Assembly: GCF_014645815.1 (NCBI RefSeq)
Contig: NZ_BMML01000016.1
Coordinates: 124,001-188,000 of the forward strand
Direction: 5' to 3'
Length of the DNA: 64,000 bases
Source of the DNA: Streptomyces fuscichromogenes
Lineage (GTDB): Bacteria > Actinomycetota > Actinomycetes > Streptomycetales > Streptomycetaceae
Below the pieces are notes generated by a model. It was not told the origin of the DNA and searched no databases. It saw only the letters and a list, made by a program, of their open reading frames with translations. Shown in pieces: positions 24,997 through 33,113 of the stretch. A program made the translations under genes and the position numbers. Numbering within the stretch: the stretch's first letter is position 1; each line of letters begins with the position of its first letter.

Positions 24997-26813
24997 GACG
25001 GTTCCTTTCCACGCACGGCGAACAGGCGGTGCCCGGCCCGCGACCAGCCGTCCGGCGGGATGCCGGAGTCGAGGAGCGAGCGGCGCACGAGCAGCGGCCT
25101 CAGGGCCGGTACGAAGGCGTAGTCGTCGGCGGCGGGGGTGTGGCCCACCGCGTCGGCGCCCGAGAACTCCTGGGCGCAGAGCAGGTCGAGGAGGAGGGTG
25201 TCGGGGCGGTCCTCGGTCAGGTCGGTCCAGTCGGCGACCCAGGGTGCGGTGGGCGGTCCGGCGTGCACGGCGACCGAGGCGGCGGTGAGCTCGTCGAGGG
25301 CGAGGCCCGCGGGGTCGGCGACGACCACCTCGGACGGCCGGTGCAGCTGGCCGAGTGTCTGGGCGACGAGCCGGGCCATGTCGGTGGTGTCCCGGGGCGC
25401 GGCGAGGACGGCGATCCGGCGCTCGGCGAGCGGGTCGGGGGCGCCGATGAGCGCGGCGAGCCGGGCCAGCCGGATCCGGGTGCTGTCCTGCTGGAAGACG
25501 TCCCGGAGCCGGTCCCGGCCGTCGGTGACCGGGTCGAGGCGGAAGAGCGCGGTCCCGGTGTCGCCGTCGAGGACGGCGTCCCAGGGCAGCTGGGACAGGC
25601 CGGGGGCGGACGACGCCGGGCCGTCCCGCCACAGCACCGCGGTGCGGCCCAGCCCCCTTGCCCGCGCGACGAGTTCGGCGAGCCGCCGGTCCAGGTCGGG
25701 GGCGAGTCCGGTGCCGGTGAGCGCCCATGGGCCGTCCTGGGCCGCGCACGCGCTCAGCTGGACCAGGAAGACGTCCGGGTCGGTGCGCTCGACCAGCAGC
25801 CGTCCGTCGTGCGGCAGCACCCGGCTGACCACCGTGTCCGCCGCGAAGTCCTGGGCGGTGCGGTCGGTGAGCACGCCGGTGATCACCAGCCGGTCGCGGG
25901 GCGCCACGGACAGGGCGCGGTGGGCGAGGTGGAAGCGGTCGTCGGCCTGCGGCTCGGCCGCGAAGGCGGGGACGGAGGCGGCGGCCCGGGCGCCGGCGGA
26001 GCGGCCCCTGGCCTTCCGCTGCCGCCACAGCCCGTACAGCTCCCCCGGCAGCCCGGCCGCGCGGCGCTTCGGCGACCGGGCCGCCGACACCAGTGCCCGT
26101 CCGACCCGCAGCGAGGTGGAGCCCTCCAGCATGGCCACCCGCCCTTCCAGCACGCCGGTCCGGGCCCGGGACCGGCGCAGTGCGCAGGAGAGCTGGTCCT
26201 TGTCCCGCAGGGCGGCGGCGAGCCGTTCGGCGAGGCCGTCCTCGCGTGCGGTCTCCAGGGCGCGGGCGCTCTCCTCGGCCGCCCGCTCCAGGTCGATCAG
26301 GCGGGCCCGCTGGGAACGGGAGACGAAGTCGGCGAGGACGTACTCGTCGGCGATCCGCAGGGCGGTGGCGAAGCCGTCGGCGGGCAGCGGGCGGCCGAAC
26401 CAGTCGTGCGGCGGCAGGAGTTCCTCGGTGCACGCGAACACCGCGCCGGCGTGCAGGTGCGTGTAGCCGAGCGAGGCGGCGTGCAGCACCTGGCAGCGGT
26501 GCGCCACCAGGGCGTCCAGGAGCCGGTGGTAGGGCAGGTCGGTGCCGGGGTGGCCGAAGACGATCAGGCCCCGGCCGCCGGGCCGCATCCGTTCCAGTGC
26601 GGCCAGGCAGTCCGCCTCGTCGCCGTGCACGGCGGGGTCGGGGCCGTAGCAGAGGAGCATCAGCTCCCCTTCGCCGACGGGCTGTTCGTGCCGGGCCGGG
26701 GTGACGCCGGGCGGCAGGTGCAGATAGGGGTCGAGACGCAGCCCGCCGCTCGTCGCGTCCACGACGGAGGTCACGTCGTCCAGGTGCGGGTGGAGCAGAT
26801 CGGTCAGGCGCAT
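24993..26813 (-). CDS. large protein with N-terminal Rossmann-like domain, coiled coil and C-terminal domain (glycan cluster, unknown)
   Basis: A 606-residue protein I cannot assign. Residues 1-160 look like a degenerate methyltransferase/Rossmann domain (LMLLCYGPD, MRPGGRGLIVFGHPG) without the glycine-rich SAM motif. Residues 165-230 are a charged, Ala/Glu/Arg-rich coiled coil ending in SLRVGRALV, a pattern often seen next to glycosyltransferases. Residues 290-606 form an alpha/beta domain resembling family-2 glycosyltransferases but lacking a clear DxD motif. The ATG at 26813 is chosen because AAGGA sits seven bases upstream and the codon overlaps a preceding TGA. It may scaffold the flanking transferases; that is speculation. 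Confidence 0.6.
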   Translation of the reverse strand: MRLTDLLHPHLDDVTSVVDATSGGLRLDPYLHLPPGVTPARHEQPVGEGELMLLCYGPDPAVHGDEADCLAALERMRPGGRGLIVFGHPGTDLPYHRLLDALVAHRCQVLHAASLGYTHLHAGAVFACTEELLPPHDWFGRPLPADGFATALRIADEYVLADFVSRSQRARLIDLERAAEESARALETAREDGLAERLAAALRDKDQLSCALRRSRARTGVLEGRVAMLEGSTSLRVGRALVSAARSPKRRAAGLPGELYGLWRQRKARGRSAGARAAASVPAFAAEPQADDRFHLAHRALSVAPRDRLVITGVLTDRTAQDFAADTVVSRVLPHDGRLLVERTDPDVFLVQLSACAAQDGPWALTGTGLAPDLDRRLAELVARARGLGRTAVLWRDGPASSAPGLSQLPWDAVLDGDTGTALFRLDPVTDGRDRLRDVFQQDSTRIRLARLAALIGAPDPLAERRIAVLAAPRDTTDMARLVAQTLGQLHRPSEVVVADPAGLALDELTAASVAVHAGPPTAPWVADWTDLTEDRPDTLLLDLLCAQEFSGADAVGHTPAADDYAFVPALRPLLVRRSLLDSGIPPDGWSRAGHRLFAVRGKEPS

Positions 26814-26905
26814 CAGCGGATCCTTGTGAGGGCGTGGGTCGGGCGCATCAGCGGGTCCTCGTGAAGACATCGGTCGGCGCGCATCAGCGGGTCCTCGTGA
26901 AGACG
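26811..26905 (-). repeat. triplicated ~35-bp gene-boundary repeat
   Basis: Three copies of a unit centred on GCGCATCAGCGGGTCCTCGT (plus strand) have CATCAG at 26811, 26846 and 26882, giving a 35-36 bp period. Read on the minus strand each copy supplies a GAGGA or AAGGA ribosome-binding sequence followed by CTGATG. The first copy encodes the end of the methyltransferase; the last precedes the start of the 606-residue protein. It looks like duplication of a stop/start junction. Confidence 0.8.
26813..26884 (-). CDS. possible 23-codon bridging ORF
   Basis: Created by the triplicated boundary repeat. Its ATG overlaps the methyltransferase stop (TGATG) and its TGA overlaps the next gene's ATG (TGATG). 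The product would begin MRADRCLHEDPLM and has no recognisable motif. The middle repeat offers a second in-frame ATG with its own GAGGA. Its most plausible role is keeping translation coupled across the duplicated junction rather than encoding a functional peptide. Confidence 0.35.
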   Translation of the reverse strand: MRADRCLHEDPLMRPTHALTRIR

Positions 26906-27534
26906 TGGAAGCCGACCCGGTTCTCGCGGAAGCCGTAGGGCCGGAAGTGGGTGTGGCTCAGGCCCAGGGGTTCGAGTTCGCCGCGATAGGCGGAGATCGG
27001 CCGGTGCAGGATGTAGTCGCCGCGCGGGACGGCCTCGTCGGTGTGCTCGTCGGTGACGATCAGCCGGCCGGTGATCCGGACCAGGGAGGCGAGGTTGCGC
27101 AGGCCGGCCGCCCACTGCGCGTCGTTCAGGACGTGGAAGAGGACGTCCACGCAGAGCACCACGTCGTAGAGCCAGGGGCTGCGCCACTCGTCGAGGCCGG
27201 CGACGGCGTAGCGGGGGCCGCCGCCCTCGGCCCGTGCGTGGGTGACGGCCGCCTCGCTGGCGTCGAAGGCGTCGACGTGGTGGCCGCAGCGGGCCAGGGA
27301 GCGGGCGAAGTGCCCCTTGCCGCAGCCCGCGTCGAGGACGAACAGCGGGGACGCCGGGCTGGACAGGTCGCCGATCAGGGTGAGGAGCTGGCCCAGCCGG
27401 ATGGCGTAGAAGATCTCGTTGCCGGGCCGGTCCAGGCCGATGTGGCCGCCGGAGGCGAGGTCGTCGCGTTCCCGGTGCCGGGTGTCCCAGTAGGTGTGGG
27501 GGGCGTCGGTACAGGTGCGGGTGGCGTCAGTCAT
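26884..27534 (-). CDS. class I SAM-dependent methyltransferase
   Basis: A 216-residue soluble methyltransferase. Motif I is LDAGCGKGHFARSLA (about residues 48-62), followed by the acidic residue in VDAFDASEAAV and motif IV at LYDVVLCVDVLFHV. It has the minimal single-domain length of TehB/UbiG-like enzymes. It overlaps the epimerase gene upstream by eight bases and ends in the boundary repeat, so it sits within a tightly packed glycan operon; methylation of a sugar or glycan end is the likely role. The acceptor cannot be predicted from sequence. Confidence 0.85.
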   Translation of the reverse strand: MTDATRTCTDAPHTYWDTRHRERDDLASGGHIGLDRPGNEIFYAIRLGQLLTLIGDLSSPASPLFVLDAGCGKGHFARSLARCGHHVDAFDASEAAVTHARAEGGGPRYAVAGLDEWRSPWLYDVVLCVDVLFHVLNDAQWAAGLRNLASLVRITGRLIVTDEHTDEAVPRGDYILHRPISAYRGELEPLGLSHTHFRPYGFRENRVGFHVFTRTR

Positions 27535-28615
27535 GGCGCTCCAGCCACTCGGTGAGCACCCGGGCGATCCGGGGGCCGGCCTTGCCGTCCCACAGCGGCG
27601 GTCCCTCGGGGCCGGCGGCCGGCTGTCCGTCGAGGACCTTGCGCAGGGCGGGCACCAGTTCGCCGTGCCGGACCAGGCGGTTGGTGCCGTGGGTGACCGT
27701 GACCGGGCGCTCGGTCGTGGTGCGCAGGGTCAGACAGGGCACGCCGAGCACGGTGGTCTCCTCCTGGACGCCCCCCGAGTCGGTGATCACGGCGGCGGCC
27801 CCGCGGACCAGGCCCATGAACTCGACGTAGCCGAGCGGTTCGAGGAGATGGATGCCGGGCGCGTCGGCGAGGCCCGCCTTGCGCAGGGCCTCCCGGCCGC
27901 GCGGGTGCAGGGGCACGGCGAGGTCCAGGTGGCCGGCCGCCTCGGTGAGCGCGCGGGCGGCCGCCGCGGCGGCCTCGGGGTCGTCCACGTTGGCCGGGCG
28001 GTGCAGGGTGACCACGCCGTACCGCTCGGGCAGCGCGTGGGCGGCACGGGCGGCGGCCGGGTCGAAATGGTCCAGATGGGTGAGCAGGGTGTCGATCATG
28101 GGGTTGCCGACGAGGTGCACCCGGCCCGGGTCGACGCCCTCGCGGGCGAGGTGGCCGACGGCTTCCGGGCTGGTCGCGAAGAGCAGCTCGGCCAGCTGGT
28201 CGACCAGGCGCCGGTTGACCTCCTCCGGCATCGCCATGTCGAAGCTGCGCAGTCCGGCCTCGACATGGGCCACCGGGATGCCGAGCTTGGCGGCGGCCAG
28301 GGCCGCGGCCAGCGTGGAGTTCACGTCGCCGTAGACGACCACCAGGGCCGGGGCGCGGGCCAGCAGCTCGGTCTCCAGGGCCACCAGCAGGTCGGCGGTC
28401 TGCCGGGCCTGGCTGCCGGAGCCGACGCCGAGGTCGGTGTCCGGGGCGGGCAGACCCAGCTCCCGGAAGAAGATGTGCGACATCCGTTCGTCGTAGTGCT
28501 GACCCGTGTGCACCAGAACCTGGTCGTGCCCGGTCGCGCGCAGGGCGGCGACGACGGGCGCGGCCTTCACGAAGTTCGGCCGGGTCCCTACGACATGGAG
28601 TACGCGACCGTTCAT
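27527..28615 (-). CDS. wecB: UDP-N-acetylglucosamine 2-epimerase (non-hydrolysing)
   Basis: Interconverts UDP-GlcNAc and UDP-ManNAc in the cytosol. The 362-residue protein has the family landmarks: GTRPNFVKAAP at the N-terminus, VHTGQHYDERM, HVEAGLRSFD followed by PEEVNRRLVDQLAE, VTLHRPANVDD and TDSGGVQEE. The length is typical. It is the first gene of the minus-strand operon and diverges from a glycosyltransferase gene 38 bp away. With the UDP-HexNAc dehydrogenase a few kilobases downstream it would supply UDP-ManNAcA, so the cluster probably builds a glycan containing N-acetylmannosaminuronic acid. Confidence 0.92.
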   Translation of the reverse strand: MNGRVLHVVGTRPNFVKAAPVVAALRATGHDQVLVHTGQHYDERMSHIFFRELGLPAPDTDLGVGSGSQARQTADLLVALETELLARAPALVVVYGDVNSTLAAALAAAKLGIPVAHVEAGLRSFDMAMPEEVNRRLVDQLAELLFATSPEAVGHLAREGVDPGRVHLVGNPMIDTLLTHLDHFDPAAARAAHALPERYGVVTLHRPANVDDPEAAAAAARALTEAAGHLDLAVPLHPRGREALRKAGLADAPGIHLLEPLGYVEFMGLVRGAAAVITDSGGVQEETTVLGVPCLTLRTTTERPVTVTHGTNRLVRHGELVPALRKVLDGQPAAGPEGPPLWDGKAGPRIARVLTEWLERHD

Positions 28616-28653
28616 GTCGTACGTTCTCCGCTCTGTCGGCCTACCTTGGCGAC

Positions 28654-30138
28654 ATGGCCAGACGTCCGTCCCGGCACCTGCCGCGTGGTGTTTCTCGGTT
28701 CCCCCGTGCCCTCAGCTTGGCCGCATCCGTGGCATGGGGCGAGTTGCGGCACGACCCCGTCCGGGCCGCGCTGCTCGGTGTGCGGCTGCTGCCGGGGCGG
28801 GTGCGGCGCGGGCTGGGACCGGTCGAGAGACGGCTCGCCGTCCGGGCCCGCGCGGCCGGTCCCGGTGCCGGTCCGTCCGCCGCCCGGGTGCCGGCGCCCG
28901 CCGGGCGACCGGTGCGTCCCGTGCCCGGCCGGGTGCTCCATCTGGTGACCAACGGGCTGCCGTTCAAGCACGCCGGCTACACCGTGCGCACCCAGGCCCT
29001 GGCCGAGGCCCAGCGGGCCGCCGGGCTCGATCCGCACGTGGTGACCCGGATCGGGTTCCCGGTGGCGCAGGGCGTCCTGGACGCCCGGCCGTGGCAGCTC
29101 GTGAACGGGGTGCCACAGCACCGGCTGCTGCCGTACGGGCTGCCGTACGGCCAGGGGGCGGTCCTGGCCCGCAACGCCGAGCTGGCCGGACGTCTGGTGG
29201 AGCGGCTGCGGCCGGCGGTGCTGCACGCGGCCACCGACCACGGCAACGGGCGGGTGGCACTGGCCCTGCGGGAGACCTACCGGCTGCCGGTCGTCTACGA
29301 GGTGCGGGGCTTCCTGGAGGAAACCTGGCTGACCCAGGCGCCCGGCCGCACCGAGGACGACACGTCGTACCGCGCCCGGCGCGCCCTGGAGACGTACTGC
29401 ATGCGCGCGGCCGATCTGGTGCTGACGCTGGGCACGGCGATGAAGGCCGAGATCGTGGCCCGCGGGGTGCCCGAGGAGCGGGTCCTGATCGTGCCCAACG
29501 CGGTGGACGACGCCTTCCTCGCCCCGCCGCCGGACGGGGCGGGGCTGCGCACCCGGCTCGGCATCGCGGCGGACGACTACGTGGTGGGCACCGTGAGCAG
29601 CCTTACTCCACACGAGGGAATCTCCACGTTGCTCCATGCGGGTGCCGAACTGCGCCGTCGGGGTGTCCCGCTGCGGCTGCTGATCGTCGGTGACGGGCCC
29701 GAGCTCGGGCGGCTTCGGGCACTGGCCGGACGGCTCGGACTCGACGACGGCGTCGCCCTGTTCACCGGCCGCGTGCCGCACCGTCAAGTCCGCGCCTACC
29801 ACGGCGTTCTGGACGTCTTCGCGGTGCCGCGCACCGATGCGCGGGTGTGCCGTCTGGTCACCCCGCTGAAGCCGGTCGAGGCGATGGCGAGCGGTGTTCC
29901 GGTGGCGGCCAGTGACCTCACCGCCCTGCGGGAGCTGGTGCAAGACGAGGTGAACGGACGACTCGTCCATCCGGATTCACCACAAGCTTGGGCAGAAGCT
30001 CTCGAACTAATGCTTTACAGTCGAAAACGGCGGGATGAATGGGGAGCATCCGCCCGCGCGCTGGTGGCGCGTGAACGCACCTGGAAAGGGGTCGCTGCCA
30101 CGACCCGAGAGGCGTATCGCGCTCTTGGAGGTGTCTGA
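28654..30138 (+). CDS. GT4-family glycosyltransferase
   Basis: A 494-residue glycosyltransferase with a GT-B fold. An Arg/Pro-rich N-terminal extension of about 90 residues precedes the acceptor domain, which starts RVLHLVTNGLPFKHAGYTVR. The donor domain starts near VGTVSSLTPHEGISTLL and has the EAMASGVPVAASDLTALRELV signature with the nucleotide-binding Glu. The gene is divergent from wecB. Codon use changes near its 3' end (about 29940-30060), where CTA, AGT, CAA, CCA and TCA appear, unlike the rest. The transferred sugar is unknown, possibly ManNAcA or GlcNAc given the neighbours. Confidence 0.85.
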   Translation: MARRPSRHLPRGVSRFPRALSLAASVAWGELRHDPVRAALLGVRLLPGRVRRGLGPVERRLAVRARAAGPGAGPSAARVPAPAGRPVRPVPGRVLHLVTNGLPFKHAGYTVRTQALAEAQRAAGLDPHVVTRIGFPVAQGVLDARPWQLVNGVPQHRLLPYGLPYGQGAVLARNAELAGRLVERLRPAVLHAATDHGNGRVALALRETYRLPVVYEVRGFLEETWLTQAPGRTEDDTSYRARRALETYCMRAADLVLTLGTAMKAEIVARGVPEERVLIVPNAVDDAFLAPPPDGAGLRTRLGIAADDYVVGTVSSLTPHEGISTLLHAGAELRRRGVPLRLLIVGDGPELGRLRALAGRLGLDDGVALFTGRVPHRQVRAYHGVLDVFAVPRTDARVCRLVTPLKPVEAMASGVPVAASDLTALRELVQDEVNGRLVHPDSPQAWAEALELMLYSRKRRDEWGASARALVARERTWKGVAATTREAYRALGGV

Positions 30139-30218
30139 GACCCCGCGCCCGGAACCGCTCACCGTCCGGGCTCTTCGGATCCGTACGGCATCTGCCGTCG
30201 AGGGCGGAGTGAATCCCT

Positions 30219-31541
30219 ATGCAGGTCGAAACGTTCGTACCGCTCGGGGAATCGAGCACATCGCTCGGGGATGAGGAACAGACCGACTGCTTCGAACTGG
30301 CCGTCATCGGGCTCGGCTACGTAGGACTCCCGCTCGCGCGGGAGGCGTCGCTGGTCGGCCTGCGAGTGGCCGGGCTCGACCTCGACCCACGGGTCGTGGA
30401 GGGCCTCAACGCCGGCCACTCCCATGTCGACGACGTCTCCGACGAGGACGTCGCCCGGATGCGGGCGGCCGGGTTCACCGCGTACACCGACGACAGGTGT
30501 CTGGCCCGCGCGCAGACCGTCGTGATCTGCGTGCCGACCCCGCTCAGCGAGGACGGCGGCCCCGATCTGGGCGCGGTGACCTCCGCCGTGCGGACGGTGG
30601 CGGGCAGACTGCGCCCCGGACGGCTCGTCGTCCTGGAGTCGACCACCTATCCGGGCACCACCGAGGAGATCGTCAGACCGCTCCTGGAGGAGTCGGGACT
30701 GCGGGCCGGCGACGACTTCGCGCTGGCCTTCTCACCCGAGCGCATCGACCCCGGCAACACCACCCACGGGCTGCGCGAGACACCGAAGGTGGTGGGCGGC
30801 TGCACCCCGGCCTGCGCGGCGAAGGCCGCCGCCTTCTACGGCAAGCTCGTCGACACGGTCGTACAGGCCAAGGGCACCCGCGAGGCCGAGATGGCCAAGC
30901 TGCTCGAAAACACCTACCGGCACGTCAACATCGCACTGGTCAACGAACTGGCCATTCTCTGCCGTGAGTTGCACGTCGACGTGTGGGACGCGATCCGCTG
31001 CGCCGGGACCAAGCCGTTCGGTTTCCAGCCCTTCCGGCCGAGCGCCGGGGTGGGCGGCCACTGCATCCCGATCGACCCCAACTACCTTTCCTACAAGGTG
31101 CGTTCGATCGGCTACGAGTTCAGGTTCGTGGAACTCGCCCGGGAGATCAACGCACACATGCCGGAGTACGTCGTCCGGCGCGCCCAGGACCTGCTCAACC
31201 ACGAGGGCCGCGCGCTGCACGGCTCCCGGGTGCTGCTCCTCGGCGTCACCTACAAGCCGGACGTCGCCGACCAGCGCGAGGCGCCGGCGGTGCCGGTGGC
31301 CCGGCTGCTGCGGGAGCGGGAGGCCGAGATCTCCTTCCACGACCCGTTCGTGCAGGCCTGGTTCGTGGACGGGGAGGGCGTGCCACGCGTCACCGACGTC
31401 ATGGCCGCCGTGCGCTCGCACGACCTGACGATCCTGCTCCAGGACCACTCCGCGTACGACCTTCCGGCCCTCGGCGACGAGGCCCGGCTGCTCTTCGACA
31501 CCCGGGGGCGGATCTTCCGGCCCGGCGTCGAGGTGCTGTAG
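30219..31541 (+). CDS. wecC: UDP-N-acetylhexosamine (ManNAc/GlcNAc) 6-dehydrogenase
   Basis: A 440-residue nucleotide-sugar dehydrogenase that oxidises C6 of UDP-ManNAc or UDP-GlcNAc with two NAD+. The N-terminal Rossmann motif is VIGLGYVGLPLA (about residues 28-39), the substrate segment is SPERIDPGN, and the catalytic Cys282 lies in GVGGHCIPIDPNYL. GGHCIPIDP is the UDP-HexNAc type; UDP-glucose dehydrogenases read GGSCFPKD instead. Pairing with wecB makes UDP-ManNAcA the likely product, although the enzyme could use UDP-GlcNAc (WbpA-like). GGAG precedes the ATG by nine bases. Confidence 0.87.
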   Translation: MQVETFVPLGESSTSLGDEEQTDCFELAVIGLGYVGLPLAREASLVGLRVAGLDLDPRVVEGLNAGHSHVDDVSDEDVARMRAAGFTAYTDDRCLARAQTVVICVPTPLSEDGGPDLGAVTSAVRTVAGRLRPGRLVVLESTTYPGTTEEIVRPLLEESGLRAGDDFALAFSPERIDPGNTTHGLRETPKVVGGCTPACAAKAAAFYGKLVDTVVQAKGTREAEMAKLLENTYRHVNIALVNELAILCRELHVDVWDAIRCAGTKPFGFQPFRPSAGVGGHCIPIDPNYLSYKVRSIGYEFRFVELAREINAHMPEYVVRRAQDLLNHEGRALHGSRVLLLGVTYKPDVADQREAPAVPVARLLREREAEISFHDPFVQAWFVDGEGVPRVTDVMAAVRSHDLTILLQDHSAYDLPALGDEARLLFDTRGRIFRPGVEVL

Positions 31542-31565
31542 CCGACCTGTGTAGCAACTCCCCTT

Positions 31566-31599
31566 CCGCGGCTCGGAGTCGAAGGGCTCCGGGCCGCGG
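31566..31599 (+). promoter_or_regulatory. hairpin with duplicated leader segment before the next glycosyltransferase
   Basis: CCGCGGCTCGGAG and CTCCGGGCCGCGG pair at 12 of 13 positions with one G-T wobble around the loop TCGAAGGG. GGAGTCGAAGGG in the loop side is repeated as GGAGTCGAAAGG at 31598-31609, where GAAAGG is the ribosome binding site of the following gene. It may be an attenuator, or a translation-modulating structure carrying a decoy ribosome-binding sequence. Confidence 0.45.
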
Positions 31600-31616
31600 A
31601 GTCGAAAGGCGCTCAG

Positions 31617-32831
31617 ATGCGGATACTCGTCGTCACCGTCGTCCACCACCCCGAGGACGCGCGCATCCTGCACCGGCAGATCACCGCGCTGCGCGACCGC
31701 GGTCACCATGTCGTCTACGCGGCGCCGTTCTCGGCCCGCGAGGTACGGCCCCGCCCCGACCTGGAAGGCATCGACCTGCCCCGGGCGGCGGGCCGCAGCC
31801 GCCGCACGGCGGTGCGGGCGGCCCGGACCCTGCTGGCCGAACGCGGCCGGCAGGCCGACGTCGTCCTGCTCCACGACCCGGAACTGCTGCTGGCGCTCCC
31901 CGGCACCCTGCGCCGCTGGCGGCGCTCCGGAACCGGGCCGGTGGTCGTCTGGGACGTCCACGAGGACACCGCGGCCGCGCTCGCCATGAAACGCTGGGTG
32001 CCGGCGCCGCTGCGGCCACCGCTGCGGCTCGCCGTCCGCGCGGCCGAACGGCTGGCGGAACGCCATCTGCGGCTGCTGCTCGCCGAGGACGCCTACCAGG
32101 AGCGGTTCCGCCGCAGCCACCCGGTGGTGCCGAACTTCACGACCGCGCCGGTCCAGGCGCCCGAACCGCCGGGTACCGCGCACGTCGTCTACGTCGGCCA
32201 CCTGTCGCGGGCCCGCGGCGCGCTCGACCTCGTCGAGACGGCCCGGCACCTGGGGCCCGGCGTGCGCGTCGACGTGGCCGGCGCGGCCGACCCCGACGTC
32301 CGCGAGGCGCTGGCCGCGGCCGACCGGGAGGGCGTCCTGCGCTGGCACGGCTTCCTGCCCAACGACCGCGCGCTCGCCCTGTTCCCCGGCGCCCTGGCCG
32401 GCCTCTCCCTCCTCCACGACCAGCCCAACTACCGCCATTCGCGGCCCACCAAGGTGGTCGAGTACATGGCCCACGGCGTCCCCGTCGTCACCACACCCAC
32501 CCCGCTGGCGGCCGACATGGTCGAGCAGCACGGCTGCGGTCTGGTCGTCCCGTACGAGGACCCACCCGCGGCGGCGGAGGCGATACGACGACTGGGCACC
32601 GACGCGATCCTGCGCCACACCGCGGCCCAGCGCGGCCGCGAGGCGGCCCTCGCCCACTTCAACTGGCCCGACGCGGCTGCCGAGTTCACTCACCGCCTGG
32701 AGGCGTGGGCGCGGGAGGAGAGCGGTGCGGGGCCCGCTCGTGACGCGGCTCGTACAGAGCGACCTCGCCTCCGCCCGGCAACCGGAAGCCCGTCACCCGG
32801 CCCCAGGCCGCGGTCTGGACGGGTCGGCTGA
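31617..32831 (+). CDS. GT4-family glycosyltransferase
   Basis: A 404-residue GT-B enzyme. The acceptor domain opens RILVVTVVHHPEDARILHRQ; the donor domain begins near AHVVYVGHLSRARGALDLVE and contains RPTKVVEYMAHGVPVVTTPT with the conserved Glu. Similar proteins act in capsule or teichuronic-type polysaccharide assembly. The last 45 or so residues are Arg/Pro/Ser-rich and lie antisense to the end of the convergent VOC gene, so the true functional domain probably ends near residue 355. It follows wecC on the same strand behind a hairpin. Confidence 0.82.
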   Translation: MRILVVTVVHHPEDARILHRQITALRDRGHHVVYAAPFSAREVRPRPDLEGIDLPRAAGRSRRTAVRAARTLLAERGRQADVVLLHDPELLLALPGTLRRWRRSGTGPVVVWDVHEDTAAALAMKRWVPAPLRPPLRLAVRAAERLAERHLRLLLAEDAYQERFRRSHPVVPNFTTAPVQAPEPPGTAHVVYVGHLSRARGALDLVETARHLGPGVRVDVAGAADPDVREALAAADREGVLRWHGFLPNDRALALFPGALAGLSLLHDQPNYRHSRPTKVVEYMAHGVPVVTTPTPLAADMVEQHGCGLVVPYEDPPAAAEAIRRLGTDAILRHTAAQRGREAALAHFNWPDAAAEFTHRLEAWAREESGAGPARDAARTERPRLRPATGSPSPGPRPRSGRVG

Positions 32832-33069
32832 ACTCCACACCCTTGGCGGTGAGTTCAGCCACCGTGGCGTCCAGGTCGTCGCACATCAGCATGAGTTCGT
32901 GCGACGGTTCACCGTCGGCCGGATGACAGGCCACCTCGGCCGGCGGCAGCCGGAAGATCAGCCACCCGTGCCCGGCGTCGACATGCGGCCAGCCCAGCAC
33001 ATCCCGGAGAAAGACGCGGTCCGCCTCGACGTCGCGCGTGTAGATCACCACATGAGCCCCATTGATCAC
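32686..33069 (-). CDS. VOC-superfamily (glyoxalase/bleomycin-resistance-like) protein
   Basis: A 127-residue protein of two betaalphabetabetabeta modules. It starts INGAHVVIYTRDVEADRVFL and contains DDLDATVAELTAKGVEF and a final GGEVALYEPRHE, in which Glu and His occupy usual metal-ligand positions. VOC proteins include dioxygenases, glyoxalases and antibiotic-binding proteins; no substrate can be named. Its last 146 bases overlap the convergent glycosyltransferase gene. A second VOC gene lies 45 bp upstream on the same strand. Confidence 0.8.
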   Translation of the reverse strand: MINGAHVVIYTRDVEADRVFLRDVLGWPHVDAGHGWLIFRLPPAEVACHPADGEPSHELMLMCDDLDATVAELTAKGVEFSRPVQTAAWGRVTGFRLPGGGEVALYEPRHERAPHRSPPAPTPPGGE

Positions 33070-33113
33070 GCGCGGAGGCTAGCCCCGGCGGGCCGCGGCA
33101 TCAAGCACCGCCG

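Noticed and set aside
22810..26433. A single 1207-residue minus-strand protein across two glycan genes
   Set aside because: The part upstream of 24996 is Arg/Pro-rich and out of frame with the 606-residue gene; the natural start MTRTLRALVYGD at 24996 overlaps that gene by ATGA.
26811..26905. Insertion-sequence or attachment-site repeat
   Set aside because: The copies are contiguous gene-boundary duplications with translation signals; no transposase, integrase or tRNA is nearby.
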